A stretch of DNA of 10,814 nucleotides from DASZBR01 sp035943935 (GTDB taxonomy: Bacteria; Pseudomonadota; Gammaproteobacteria; DASZBR01). Made by a program: the position numbers and the translations under genes. Location of the stretch: positions 1 to 10,814 of the forward strand of contig DASZBR010000024.1 in the NCBI GenBank assembly GCA_035943935.1. The letters run 5' to 3'. Shown piece after piece: positions 1 to 6,324 of the stretch (position 1 is the first letter of the stretch; each line of letters starts with the position of its first letter). Under the pieces are notes generated by a model. That model had not been told where the DNA came from, ran no database searches, and saw only the letters and a list, made by a program, of their open reading frames with translations.

Positions 1-70
1 CATTTGACCCACAAGCTAGACTTACTATCGCTAATCACTTTAATTTAATCGTAATTACCAAATTGACAGT

Positions 71-107
71 CACTTGTGTGTCTTTGTCTCTTCACTTCAC
101 ACAAGTG
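71..107 (-). repeat. Perfect 10-bp inverted repeat (hairpin) in the rRNA leader
   Basis: CACTTGTGTG at 71-80 is the exact reverse complement of CACACAAGTG at 98-107, with a 17-base loop. In the leader RNA this forms a perfect 10-bp stem. One arm coincides with the boxC-like GGGCACTTGTG string. A role in leader folding or pre-16S processing is inferred. Confidence 0.75.
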
Positions 108-128
108 CCCACATCTATTGCTTCATAT

Positions 129-141
129 CTTTTTAAAGAAC
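129..141 (-). promoter_or_regulatory. boxA antitermination element
   Basis: Minus-strand GTTCTTTAAAAAG resembles the E. coli leader boxA core GCTCTTTAACA. It lies about 10-20 bases after the predicted transcription start and before the boxC-like string. In the RNA it would bind NusB with NusE/S10; nusB is encoded in this same window at 3269-3721. Confidence 0.7.
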
Positions 142-157
142 GTTCAACGAGGGGCGA

Positions 158-185
158 ATTCTACGCAGACCAAAAAACTTGTCAA
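158..185 (-). promoter_or_regulatory. rRNA operon promoter (P1-like)
   Basis: Minus-strand TTGACA (180-185) is a perfect -35 and TAGAAT (158-163) a near-perfect -10. They are separated by 16 bases, the spacing of E. coli rrn P1 promoters. The -10 is followed by a G+C-rich discriminator, TCGCCCC (151-157), typical of stringently controlled rRNA promoters. Upstream, 186-230 is very A/T-rich and could act as an UP element. Transcription should start near 149-151. Growth-rate and ppGpp control is inferred from the discriminator. Confidence 0.85.
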
Positions 186-217
186 TGGCTTTATAGAAAT
201 AAAACCCCAAGAATTAA

Positions 218-233
218 GAAATAAAAAATAAGT
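218..233 (-). terminator. U-rich tract directly after rnpB, possible terminator or 3'-processing zone
   Basis: Directly after the closing P1 strand of rnpB, the minus strand reads ACTTATTTTTTATTTC. No separate G+C-rich hairpin precedes the T run, so intrinsic termination would have to use P1 or be weak. Read-through into the rRNA operon followed by 3' trimming is an alternative. The same A/T-rich bases lie just upstream of the rRNA -35. Confidence 0.35.
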
Positions 234-575
234 GAGAGCACATCGATAAGCCGGGTTCTGTCGAGGACAATCATTTCTCTGGAAATTACGTCACCGTAAT
301 CTTCTAGCAACCTACCCGAATCCTGTGTGGATCACACAAAACGGATTCCTATTTGGTCTTGCTCCGTGTGGGGTTTACCTTGCCGCAATTGTTGCCAATT
401 ACGCGGTGCGCTCTTACCGCACCTTTTCACCCTTACCCTGCTTTCACAAGGCGGTCTATTTTCTGTGGCACTGGCCGTAAAGTAGAACTTTCCCAGGCGT
501 TACCTGGCACACTGACCCAAGGAGCCCGGACTTTCCTCTATTAATTACTTAACAGCGATTGCCTAATGCACTCTC
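234..575 (-). ncRNA. rnpB: RNase P RNA, bacterial type A (M1 RNA)
   Basis: This is the catalytic RNA of RNase P, which trims the 5' leader from pre-tRNAs together with the RnpA protein. Conserved minus-strand blocks appear in the right order: GAGGAAAGTCCGGGCTCC (P4 region), CCAGGTAACGCCTGG, AAGGGTGAAAAGGTGCGGTA, GGTAAAC with the tRNA-CCA-binding GGT (377-379), GGAGCAAGACCAAATAGG, GGGTAGGTTGC and GACAGAACCCGGCTTATC near the 3' end. The ends are set by P1, where GAGAGTGCA (567-575) pairs over 9 bp with TGTGCTCTC (234-242). P2 is GGCAATC pairing with GATTGTC. P3 is only a small hairpin, CTGTTA/TAATAG, far shorter than in E. coli. The length of about 342 bases is a little below E. coli's 377. Its first 27 bases overlap the end of prpD. 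Confidence 0.97.
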
Positions 576-1952
576 AAATTGATTGTACAATAGATTCATC
601 AGTTCAGACACAGAAGTTTGCTCAAGTTTTGGCCTATCTAAGCATAAATCCTGAATAGCGTTGCTTAAATTTGCCTGCTTAAATTTTTGGATTAATACAG
701 GTATACCTTCTACTCTTCGACGTTTATGCCCAATCGGATACTCAACCGTGATCTTTTCTGAAGCACTACCATCGTTGAAATAAATTTGTAAATTGTTAGA
801 TATAGACCGTTTTTCAGGGTCTAAATAATCTTTAGTAAATATTTTATTTTCTTGGACAACCATTTTTTCACGTAAAACATCAATTCGAGGATCTTTTGCG
901 ACAGCGTCTTCGTAATGATTTGCATTCAGTCCGCCAAATAACAAACCAATTGCGACAATGTATTGCAAACAATGATCACGATCCGCCGGATTATGCAATT
1001 TGCCTGTTTTTGAAATAATGCGTATGGCTGATTCATGCGTTTCAATGACTATCTTACTAATATTATCTAATTTATTTTTGATGTGAGGATGTAACGTAAT
1101 GGCTGCTTCAAGTGCTGTTTGAGAATGAAATTCAGCAGGTGCAGAAATCTTAAACAAAATATTTTCCATAACATAGGAACTATAATCTCTTGAAATTTTG
1201 AAAGGCTTTTTTCCAAAAGAAACTTCATAAAAACCCCATTTTTCAGCGGTTAAACAACTGGGATAACCCTTTTCGCCTTGCATTGTGATAAACGCTAAAC
1301 GAACAGCACGACTGGTCGCATCACCCGCAGCCCATGATTTTCGTGATCCTACATTCGGCGCATGTCGATAAGCTCGCAAACATTGGCCATCCACGAATAC
1401 CTGAGAAAGTCCTGCAAGCATTTGATCGCGCGTAGCGCCCAGTATTTTTAAAGATACTGCTGTACTCGCTAACTTCACCAACATCACATGATCTAAACCA
1501 ACCCGATTAAAGCTATTTTCTAACGCAAGAATTCCCTGTATTTCATAGGCTCTAATCATTAAATCCAAAATATATTTTACCGATATTTTTTGATTTTTAT
1601 GACGAGACACATAATCGCTGAGACTTAAAATCGCCCCTAAATTATCAGACGGATGCCCCCACTCTGCCGCTAGCCATGTATCATTAAAATCCAACCATCG
1701 GATTAACGCGCCCCAATCAAAAGCCGTTTTTATAGGATCAACAGAAATACCGGGAATAACAGGGCCCAATAATTTGGTACAGGCGGGATAGCTCATAGCC
1801 AAACTGGCGCACGCCAAGCTGTCTAATAAAGCGTAATACGCGGTTTCATAGGCTAATGGGCTAAAACCCTGGGAATCAAGCACATAATCCGCTATCTTTT
1901 GTAATACCTCATCATACTCAGCACGAATATTAAGTGTGGTAGAATCTGCCAT
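549..1952 (-). CDS. prpD: 2-methylcitrate dehydratase (PrpD)
   Basis: This enzyme dehydrates 2-methylcitrate to 2-methyl-cis-aconitate in the methylcitrate cycle for propionyl-CoA; it is cytosolic and belongs to the MmgE/PrpD family. The 467 residues track E. coli PrpD (483) almost end to end. Identical or near-identical blocks include WLDFNDTWLAAEWGHPSDNLG (86-106, split here as W86-H100 and P101-G106), NSFNRVGLDH (146-155), YRHAPNVGSRKSWAAGDATS (195-214), and the later NPADRDHC and VEYPIGHKRRR. That places it with true PrpD rather than general MmgE proteins. Two oddities: about 15 residues found in E. coli between VPG and LDP are missing near residues 68-72, and the C-terminus runs about nine residues past the usual end, into rnpB. 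The start follows a good AGGAG. No prpB, prpC or prpR lies nearby, so this is an orphan copy within the window. Activity is inferred. Confidence 0.92.
   Translation of the reverse strand: MADSTTLNIRAEYDEVLQKIADYVLDSQGFSPLAYETAYYALLDSLACASLAMSYPACTKLLGPVIPGISVDPIKTAFDWGALIRWLDFNDTWLAAEWGHPSDNLGAILSLSDYVSRHKNQKISVKYILDLMIRAYEIQGILALENSFNRVGLDHVMLVKLASTAVSLKILGATRDQMLAGLSQVFVDGQCLRAYRHAPNVGSRKSWAAGDATSRAVRLAFITMQGEKGYPSCLTAEKWGFYEVSFGKKPFKISRDYSSYVMENILFKISAPAEFHSQTALEAAITLHPHIKNKLDNISKIVIETHESAIRIISKTGKLHNPADRDHCLQYIVAIGLLFGGLNANHYEDAVAKDPRIDVLREKMVVQENKIFTKDYLDPEKRSISNNLQIYFNDGSASEKITVEYPIGHKRRRVEGIPVLIQKFKQANLSNAIQDLCLDRPKLEQTSVSELMNLLYNQFESALGNRC
582..587 (-). promoter_or_regulatory. Candidate rnpB -10 element inside the 3' end of prpD
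   Basis: Minus-strand TACAAT (5 of 6 matches to TATAAT) lies six bases upstream of position 575, where the P1 helix predicts the RNA to begin. The spacing is therefore right for a start at G575. No good -35 is visible 16-18 bases upstream, so the promoter may be weak, factor-assisted, or supplemented by transcription through prpD. The bases also encode part of the PrpD C-terminus. Confidence 0.5.
1937..1945 (+). promoter_or_regulatory. Candidate extended -10 promoter for the DUF1841 gene
   Basis: TGGTAGAAT is an extended -10 (TGn plus TAGAAT at 1940-1945), about 37 bases before the ATG at 1983. It lies inside the first codons of the divergent prpD. The -35 is poor, as extended -10 promoters tolerate. 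Predicted start is near 1952. Confidence 0.4.
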
Positions 1953-1982
1953 TCAAAACTCCTGATATAAACAAGGGCAACC

Positions 1983-2417
1983 ATGAACATTAACGACACT
2001 CGAGAAACGTATTTCAAAGCCTGGCGCAAACATCAACTTAATGAAAAACTCGAGCCCCTGGAAAAACAATTGCTGCATCTTATACAAGAACATCCTGAAT
2101 ATCACGACGTTTTTGCCAACCCTGAAAAATTTTCGGATTATAACTTCTCCGCAGAAAATAACGAAGAAAATCCCTTTTTACACTTAGGCCTACATTTAAC
2201 TTTATTAGAACAGGTTTCTACCAATCGCCCTAAGGGAATTACGGCCGTTTATAAAGAAATTGTAAATACGATGGGTGATGTACATCATGCTGAGCATCAT
2301 ATTATGGACATTTTGGCCAGAGAGTTATGGCAAATGATGGATAAACAAAAACAACCTGATAAAAAAAATTATCTTAAGCAATTGAAAAAATTATTAAAGA
2401 GAGGTTGTGCGCACTAA
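1983..2417 (+). CDS. DUF1841 family protein of unknown function
   Basis: This is a small (144 residues), probably cytosolic protein of a family found in beta- and gammaproteobacteria with no assigned function. Family hallmarks are visible: HPEYH (37-41), NPFLHLGLH (63-71), QVSTNRP (77-83) and a histidine cluster HHAEHH (101-106). The histidines and glutamates spaced along predicted helices could bind a metal, but that is only a suggestion. The last 24 residues are lysine-rich. There is no signal peptide or membrane segment. The start has an AAGGG a few bases upstream. The gene diverges from prpD across 30 bases and converges on thiL with a 9-base gap, so it stands alone as a transcription unit. 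Confidence 0.85.
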   Translation: MNINDTRETYFKAWRKHQLNEKLEPLEKQLLHLIQEHPEYHDVFANPEKFSDYNFSAENNEENPFLHLGLHLTLLEQVSTNRPKGITAVYKEIVNTMGDVHHAEHHIMDILARELWQMMDKQKQPDKKNYLKQLKKLLKRGCAH

Positions 2418-2426
2418 TTTTTTATA

Positions 2427-3272
2427 TTAAAAATGTTGATAACTAGTTTTTTTAATCTGATATAAAGACCCATCTTTTTGAAAAATTCTTAAGCCGGGTT
2501 CAGCCTCAATTTTGCCAATACAATACATTTCATGGCCCGAAACATTTAAATTCTCTGGAGCGGTAAAACATAACTCATAGTCATCGCCTGCTGTCAGACT
2601 TTCTTCTGAAACCATGGGAATTTTGTCGAGATACAGACTGGCTCCGACTTTGCTTGATTTTAAAATATGATTTAAATCGCCTATTAATCCGTCAGAAATA
2701 TCTATGGCACTGTGTGCTTTTCCGCGCAATGCAATACCCAAATCAATTTTAGGCTCTGGACGAGAATAATACTTTTTAGCATGCGCTTCACCCAATTTTC
2801 CTGAAACATAAATGGCATCACCAATTCTTGCGCCGCTTTGCTTTAATGCAAATTTCTCCGGTACAAAACCATTGACAGAAACAGTCATGCTTAATATTTT
2901 GCCGCGGGTAAGATCTCCGCCAACTAATTGGATATTATATTTTTTAGAACAATCAAATAAACCCCGAGAAAATTCACTAAGCCACTGTTCATCTATCTCA
3001 ACCAAGGTTAAACCACATGTAAACCACGCGGGTTCTGCACCCATTGCAGCCAAATCACTTAAGTTTACGGCAAGTGATTTATAGCCAATTTCATAGGGAT
3101 CTAAATCATCAGGAAAGTGAACACCCGATATTAACGTATCAATAGATACAGCAAGAAGTTGATCGTGAGGGACTTTTAATAATGCACAATCATCGCCACT
3201 GCCTAAAACAACATCGGGTCTTTTTAAAGGTTGATGCTTGAAATATTTTTTAATAATCTCAAATTCATTCAT
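2427..3272 (-). CDS. thiL: Thiamine-monophosphate kinase (compact form)
   Basis: ThiL phosphorylates thiamine monophosphate to thiamine diphosphate with ATP, the last step of cofactor synthesis. Motifs of the PurM-like fold are in order: GDDCALL (26-32), SIDTLISGVHF (43-53), VNLSDLAAMGAEP (69-81), GGDLTRG (118-124), RPEP (171-174), DISDGL (191-196) and AGDDYELCF (228-236). The metal- and phosphate-binding aspartates are kept. At 281 residues it is shorter than E. coli ThiL (325). The shortening falls between GEA and RPEP and between DKIP and GDDYEL. The usual GGDDYEL reads AGDDYEL here. The ATG overlaps the nusB stop as ATGA, so translation is probably coupled. It is the last gene of the hslO-to-thiL string; the usual following pgpA is absent. 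Confidence 0.93.
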   Translation of the reverse strand: MNEFEIIKKYFKHQPLKRPDVVLGSGDDCALLKVPHDQLLAVSIDTLISGVHFPDDLDPYEIGYKSLAVNLSDLAAMGAEPAWFTCGLTLVEIDEQWLSEFSRGLFDCSKKYNIQLVGGDLTRGKILSMTVSVNGFVPEKFALKQSGARIGDAIYVSGKLGEAHAKKYYSRPEPKIDLGIALRGKAHSAIDISDGLIGDLNHILKSSKVGASLYLDKIPMVSEESLTAGDDYELCFTAPENLNVSGHEMYCIGKIEAEPGLRIFQKDGSLYQIKKTSYQHF

Positions 3273-3721
3273 TTTTGAGATATTTCATCACGCCTCACTT
3301 CGCGCGCGACTTTGTCTAAAATACCATTAACAAATTTATATCCGTCCGTTGCGCCAAACGCTTTGGCTAATTCTAACGCTTCGTTTACAACAACTTTATA
3401 AGGCACATCGGGTCTTTTTAATAATTCATAAATAGATAATCTTAAAATGCTTAATTCTATCGGATCAATTTCAGAAACTTGTCTATCCACATAGCGTTTA
3501 ATATAAGATTGAATCAGATCTAATTGCTCAACAACGCCCGAGAGTAATTCTTTAAAGTAAGCCAAATCAACGCGATCAAGATTTTCGTCTTGTAAGAATT
3601 GCGCCTCAATGGTACTCATATCCGCATGCGTAATTTCCCATTGATAAAGCGCTTGCATACAAAAACGACGAGCCCAACGACGATTACGTGGATTAGCAGA
3701 AAACGGTTTTACCGTAGTCAT
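3269..3721 (-). CDS. nusB: Transcription antitermination factor NusB
   Basis: NusB pairs with NusE (ribosomal protein S10) on boxA RNA and keeps RNA polymerase processive on rRNA operons. The 150-residue all-helical protein shows the N-terminal RNA-binding run RRWARRFCMQALYQW (14-28) and the C-terminal FVNGILDKVA (130-139). It is slightly longer than the 139-residue E. coli protein because of a short basic N-terminal extension. The ATG follows AAGGA, two bases after the nrdR stop, and its own stop overlaps the thiL start. A plausible boxA target sits in the rRNA leader at 129-141. Confidence 0.96.
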   Translation of the reverse strand: MTTVKPFSANPRNRRWARRFCMQALYQWEITHADMSTIEAQFLQDENLDRVDLAYFKELLSGVVEQLDLIQSYIKRYVDRQVSEIDPIELSILRLSIYELLKRPDVPYKVVVNEALELAKAFGATDGYKFVNGILDKVAREVRRDEISQK

Positions 3722-3723
3722 TC

Positions 3724-4191
3724 TTAGTTTCCTTCTTTGGCGAGTTTTTTTAAGCGCTGAATTTCAGCCTTAAATGCATCCACATCTTCGAAACTTCTAT
3801 ACACTGAAGCAAAACGCACATACGCAACGGGATCCAAGGATCGTAATTCATCCATCACCCACTCACCCAATAAATCAGAATGAATTTCTCGTTCTCCGTG
3901 TGCGCGGAGTTTTTGAATAATTTTATGAACCACAGAATCTATTTTTTCTAATGAAATAGGTCTTTTTTGCAATGCCCTTAACATACCCGCGCGTAATTTA
4001 TGCTCATCAAAATCAACATGTCGACCATCGCGTTTAATAATCAAGGGTAATGTTAGTTCAGCGGTTTCAAGGGTATTAAATCGTTCATTACACTGAGGAC
4101 ACTCGCGACGACGCCGAATCTGATTATTTTCAAGACTCAGCCGTGAATCAATCACGCGTGTATCATCATGTTGGCAAAAAGGACAATGCAT
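3724..4191 (-). CDS. nrdR: Transcriptional repressor NrdR
   Basis: NrdR is an ATP/dATP-sensing repressor of ribonucleotide reductase genes. The N-terminal zinc ribbon has Cys3, Cys6, Cys31 and Cys34, with the basic stretch IRRRREC between the pairs. It is followed by an ATP-cone domain (about 49-139) beginning LPLIIKRDGR. The length of 155 is normal. It begins six bases after glyA, with no strong ribosome-binding site, and ends two bases before nusB. In many gammaproteobacteria riboflavin genes separate nrdR from nusB; none are here. I see no obvious NrdR-box pair in the window, so its targets lie elsewhere. Confidence 0.97.
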   Translation of the reverse strand: MHCPFCQHDDTRVIDSRLSLENNQIRRRRECPQCNERFNTLETAELTLPLIIKRDGRHVDFDEHKLRAGMLRALQKRPISLEKIDSVVHKIIQKLRAHGEREIHSDLLGEWVMDELRSLDPVAYVRFASVYRSFEDVDAFKAEIQRLKKLAKEGN

Positions 4192-4197
4192 AAGTCG

Positions 4198-5442
4198 TTA
4201 TCTATATACCGGAAACTGTTCGCACAGCGTTATGACTTCTTTTCTGACCCGGGCCATTGTCTCAAGATTATGCAGATCTGCCAACACTTCAGCTATCCAG
4301 CCAGAAATTTTAGCCATTTCTGGCTCTTTGAAGCCTCGTGTCGTCGACGCGGGCGTCCCTAGTCTCAAGCCACTTGTCACAAACGGCGACCGCTGATCAT
4401 TCGGAACCGTATTTTTATTAACGGTAATATTCGCTTTGCCAAGGGCTTCGTCAGCATCTTTGCCCGTAATATTTTTGTCTGTCAAATCTACTAAGAACAT
4501 ATGATCATCTGTCCCCCCTGAGACTATTTTATAATTTTTTTCTTGCAGATTTTTCGCTAAACATCTGGCATTGGTGATAACTTGTTTTTGGTAAATTTTA
4601 AATTCAGGTTTGAGGGCTTCTAAAAAAGCAACGGCTTTTGCAGCAATGATATGCATTAACGGCCCACCCTGCATGCCGGGAAAAACAGCTGAATTTAATT
4701 TTTTTTCTATTTCGGGATTTTCTCGTGCCAAAATTAATCCACCTCTTGGACCCCGCAAAGTTTTGTGTGTTGTAGACGTTACAACATCTGCATAGGGTAC
4801 TGGCGAGGGATACAGATCTGCAGCCACTAATCCTGCAATGTGCGCCATATCCACTACTAAATATGCGCCAACTTTATCTGCAATTTCTCTAAATATTTTC
4901 CAGTCGATAATTCTCGAATACGCTGAAAATCCGGCTATGATTAATTTGGGATTATTTTTTTTCGCGAGATCTTCAACAACGTTGTAATCGATTTCACCTG
5001 AATGCGGATCAATGCCATATTGAACTGCATGGTATATTTTCCCCGAAAAATTGACTGACGTTCCGTGAGTCAAATGCCCCCCATGCGCTAAACTCATACC
5101 CAATAAAGTATCACCCGGAGACAATAACGCCATAAAAACAGCGGCATTGGCTTGTGCTCCTGAATGGGGCTGGACATTGGCATAAGCACAATTGAATAAT
5201 TTTTTGACTCTGGATAGGGCTAAACTTTCAGCAATATCCACAAATTCACATCCGCCATAATAGCGTTTTCCCGGATAACCCTCTGCATATTTATTGGTTA
5301 ACACAGAACCTTGTGCTTCGAGTACAGCCGGACTTGCATAATTTTCAGAGGCAATCAGTTCTATATGTTCTTCCTGACGCAGCGCTTCTGCTTTAATGGC
5401 ATTATAAATTTCCGGATCAAATGTAGCCAAATCGATTTCCAT
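4198..5442 (-). CDS. glyA: Serine hydroxymethyltransferase
   Basis: GlyA converts serine and tetrahydrofolate to glycine and 5,10-methylene-tetrahydrofolate, feeding purine, thymidylate and methionine synthesis. It is a cytosolic PLP enzyme. The 414 residues match the family (E. coli 417). The PLP motif TSTTHKTLRGPRGG carries the Schiff-base lysine at 227. Other family blocks include HIELIASENYAS, YAEGYPGKRYYGG, NVQPHSGAQAN, VVDMAHIAGL and LRLGTPASTTRG. The start follows a clear AGGAA. It lies 17 bases after hslO and 6 before nrdR, so it is probably cotranscribed; the glyA-nrdR adjacency is common in proteobacteria. Confidence 0.98.
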   Translation of the reverse strand: MEIDLATFDPEIYNAIKAEALRQEEHIELIASENYASPAVLEAQGSVLTNKYAEGYPGKRYYGGCEFVDIAESLALSRVKKLFNCAYANVQPHSGAQANAAVFMALLSPGDTLLGMSLAHGGHLTHGTSVNFSGKIYHAVQYGIDPHSGEIDYNVVEDLAKKNNPKLIIAGFSAYSRIIDWKIFREIADKVGAYLVVDMAHIAGLVAADLYPSPVPYADVVTSTTHKTLRGPRGGLILARENPEIEKKLNSAVFPGMQGGPLMHIIAAKAVAFLEALKPEFKIYQKQVITNARCLAKNLQEKNYKIVSGGTDDHMFLVDLTDKNITGKDADEALGKANITVNKNTVPNDQRSPFVTSGLRLGTPASTTRGFKEPEMAKISGWIAEVLADLHNLETMARVRKEVITLCEQFPVYR

Positions 5443-5459
5443 AATTTTTCCTAAATAAA

Positions 5460-6296
5460 TTAAACAAAAAATATGCGCTCTATATCTATTCTGTCAAAAT
5501 CTTGTTTTTTATTGCAAAATTCACACGTCACTGAAACCACTTGATGTTCTTCCGCTAATTGTCGTGCTTCTTCTTTACCCATCGTAAAAATCGCTTTCGC
5601 CATGGCATCTCGCGAACAACGGCAATAAAAACTAACGGGTTGACCTTCAAATATTTTTACGGTTTCTTGATTAAATAATCTATATAAAATTTTTTCAGGA
5701 GGGAGTTCTAATAATTCTTTTTCCGTCAGCGTTCTCACTAAATGCTCAACATGCAACCAATCTTCTAAGATTTCATTTTTTTCCTGCGGTAACGATTGGA
5801 CTAAAAATCCCACCGCCCGACTTTCATTTGCACAAAGAAATAAGAAAGTCGGCAGCTGTTCTGATTGGTAAAAATAATTCTCTATAATTCGAGCAATATT
5901 ATTACCTCGAAGTTCAACAATTCCCTGATAGCGTTCAACACCAATACCGGGATCAATAGTAATCGCCATTTTGCCTTCACCGACGGCTTGATTAAAATCC
6001 GCGGGAATTTCCCCCTCCCATTTGGCCAACCCTCTTAGCTGTCGCTCAGAATTCGCCTGCGCTAATAAAAGCGAAATGGGACCATTACCCTGAATCTGAA
6101 TAATCAAGGCGCCTTCGTACTTGAGAGTAGCGCTCAGCAAACTGGCTCCCGCTAATAGTTCACCCAACAATTTTTGGATCTCAAGGGGATACGGGTGGCG
6201 ATTCATGACTTCGCGATAACTTTCATCTAAATAAACAATCTCGCCTCGAATCGGCCTATTTTCGAGAATAAATCGCACTAAAGTGTCTTGCTGCAT
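5460..6296 (-). CDS. hslO: Redox-regulated chaperone Hsp33
   Basis: Hsp33 is a cytosolic holdase switched on by oxidation: four zinc-bound cysteines form disulfides under peroxide or bleach stress, and the protein then binds unfolding clients. The cysteines are present as C225-x-C227 and C258-x-x-C261, within YCRCSRD and VTCEFCNKKQ. The N-terminal core begins DTLVRFILENRPIRGEIV, as in the family. At 278 residues it is near E. coli's 292. The ATG follows AGGA. It leads the glyA-nrdR-nusB-thiL string under its own promoter, so stress-linked or constitutive transcription from here may feed the housekeeping genes behind it (inference). Confidence 0.96.
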   Translation of the reverse strand: MQQDTLVRFILENRPIRGEIVYLDESYREVMNRHPYPLEIQKLLGELLAGASLLSATLKYEGALIIQIQGNGPISLLLAQANSERQLRGLAKWEGEIPADFNQAVGEGKMAITIDPGIGVERYQGIVELRGNNIARIIENYFYQSEQLPTFLFLCANESRAVGFLVQSLPQEKNEILEDWLHVEHLVRTLTEKELLELPPEKILYRLFNQETVKIFEGQPVSFYCRCSRDAMAKAIFTMGKEEARQLAEEHQVVSVTCEFCNKKQDFDRIDIERIFFV

Positions 6297-6324
6297 ATAT
6301 CAATTCCTGCGAAGATAATGGTCT

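Larger units (their letters stand above)
1..150 (-). other. 5' leader of a ribosomal RNA operon (pre-16S leader; 16S gene lies beyond position 1)
   Basis: Read on the minus strand, this stretch resembles the E. coli rrn leader in order and wording. A boxA-like GTTCTTTAAAAAG (129-141) is followed by TGTGGGCACTTGTG (100-113), matching the E. coli leader string TGTGTGGGCACTCG. It sits just downstream of a typical rRNA promoter. The start of mature 16S rRNA is not in the window. The leader would be bound by the NusB/NusE antitermination complex at boxA and removed during 16S maturation (family knowledge). There is no protein-coding gene in 1-230. The assignment rests on these motifs and the promoter, since 16S itself cannot be seen. 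Confidence 0.8.

Noticed and set aside
63..68. Plus-strand TTGACA as a promoter
   Set aside because: There is no matching -10 at proper distance and no gene to serve; it sits within the minus-strand rRNA leader.
353..544. A 63-codon open frame on the plus strand
   Set aside because: It lies antisense to conserved rnpB structure, has no ribosome-binding site, and its peptide has no recognisable features.
2404..2426. Terminator at the DUF1841/thiL junction (GTGCGCAC followed by T-rich sequence)
   Set aside because: The palindrome GTGCGCAC has no loop and only a tiny stem could form, so I do not call a terminator.
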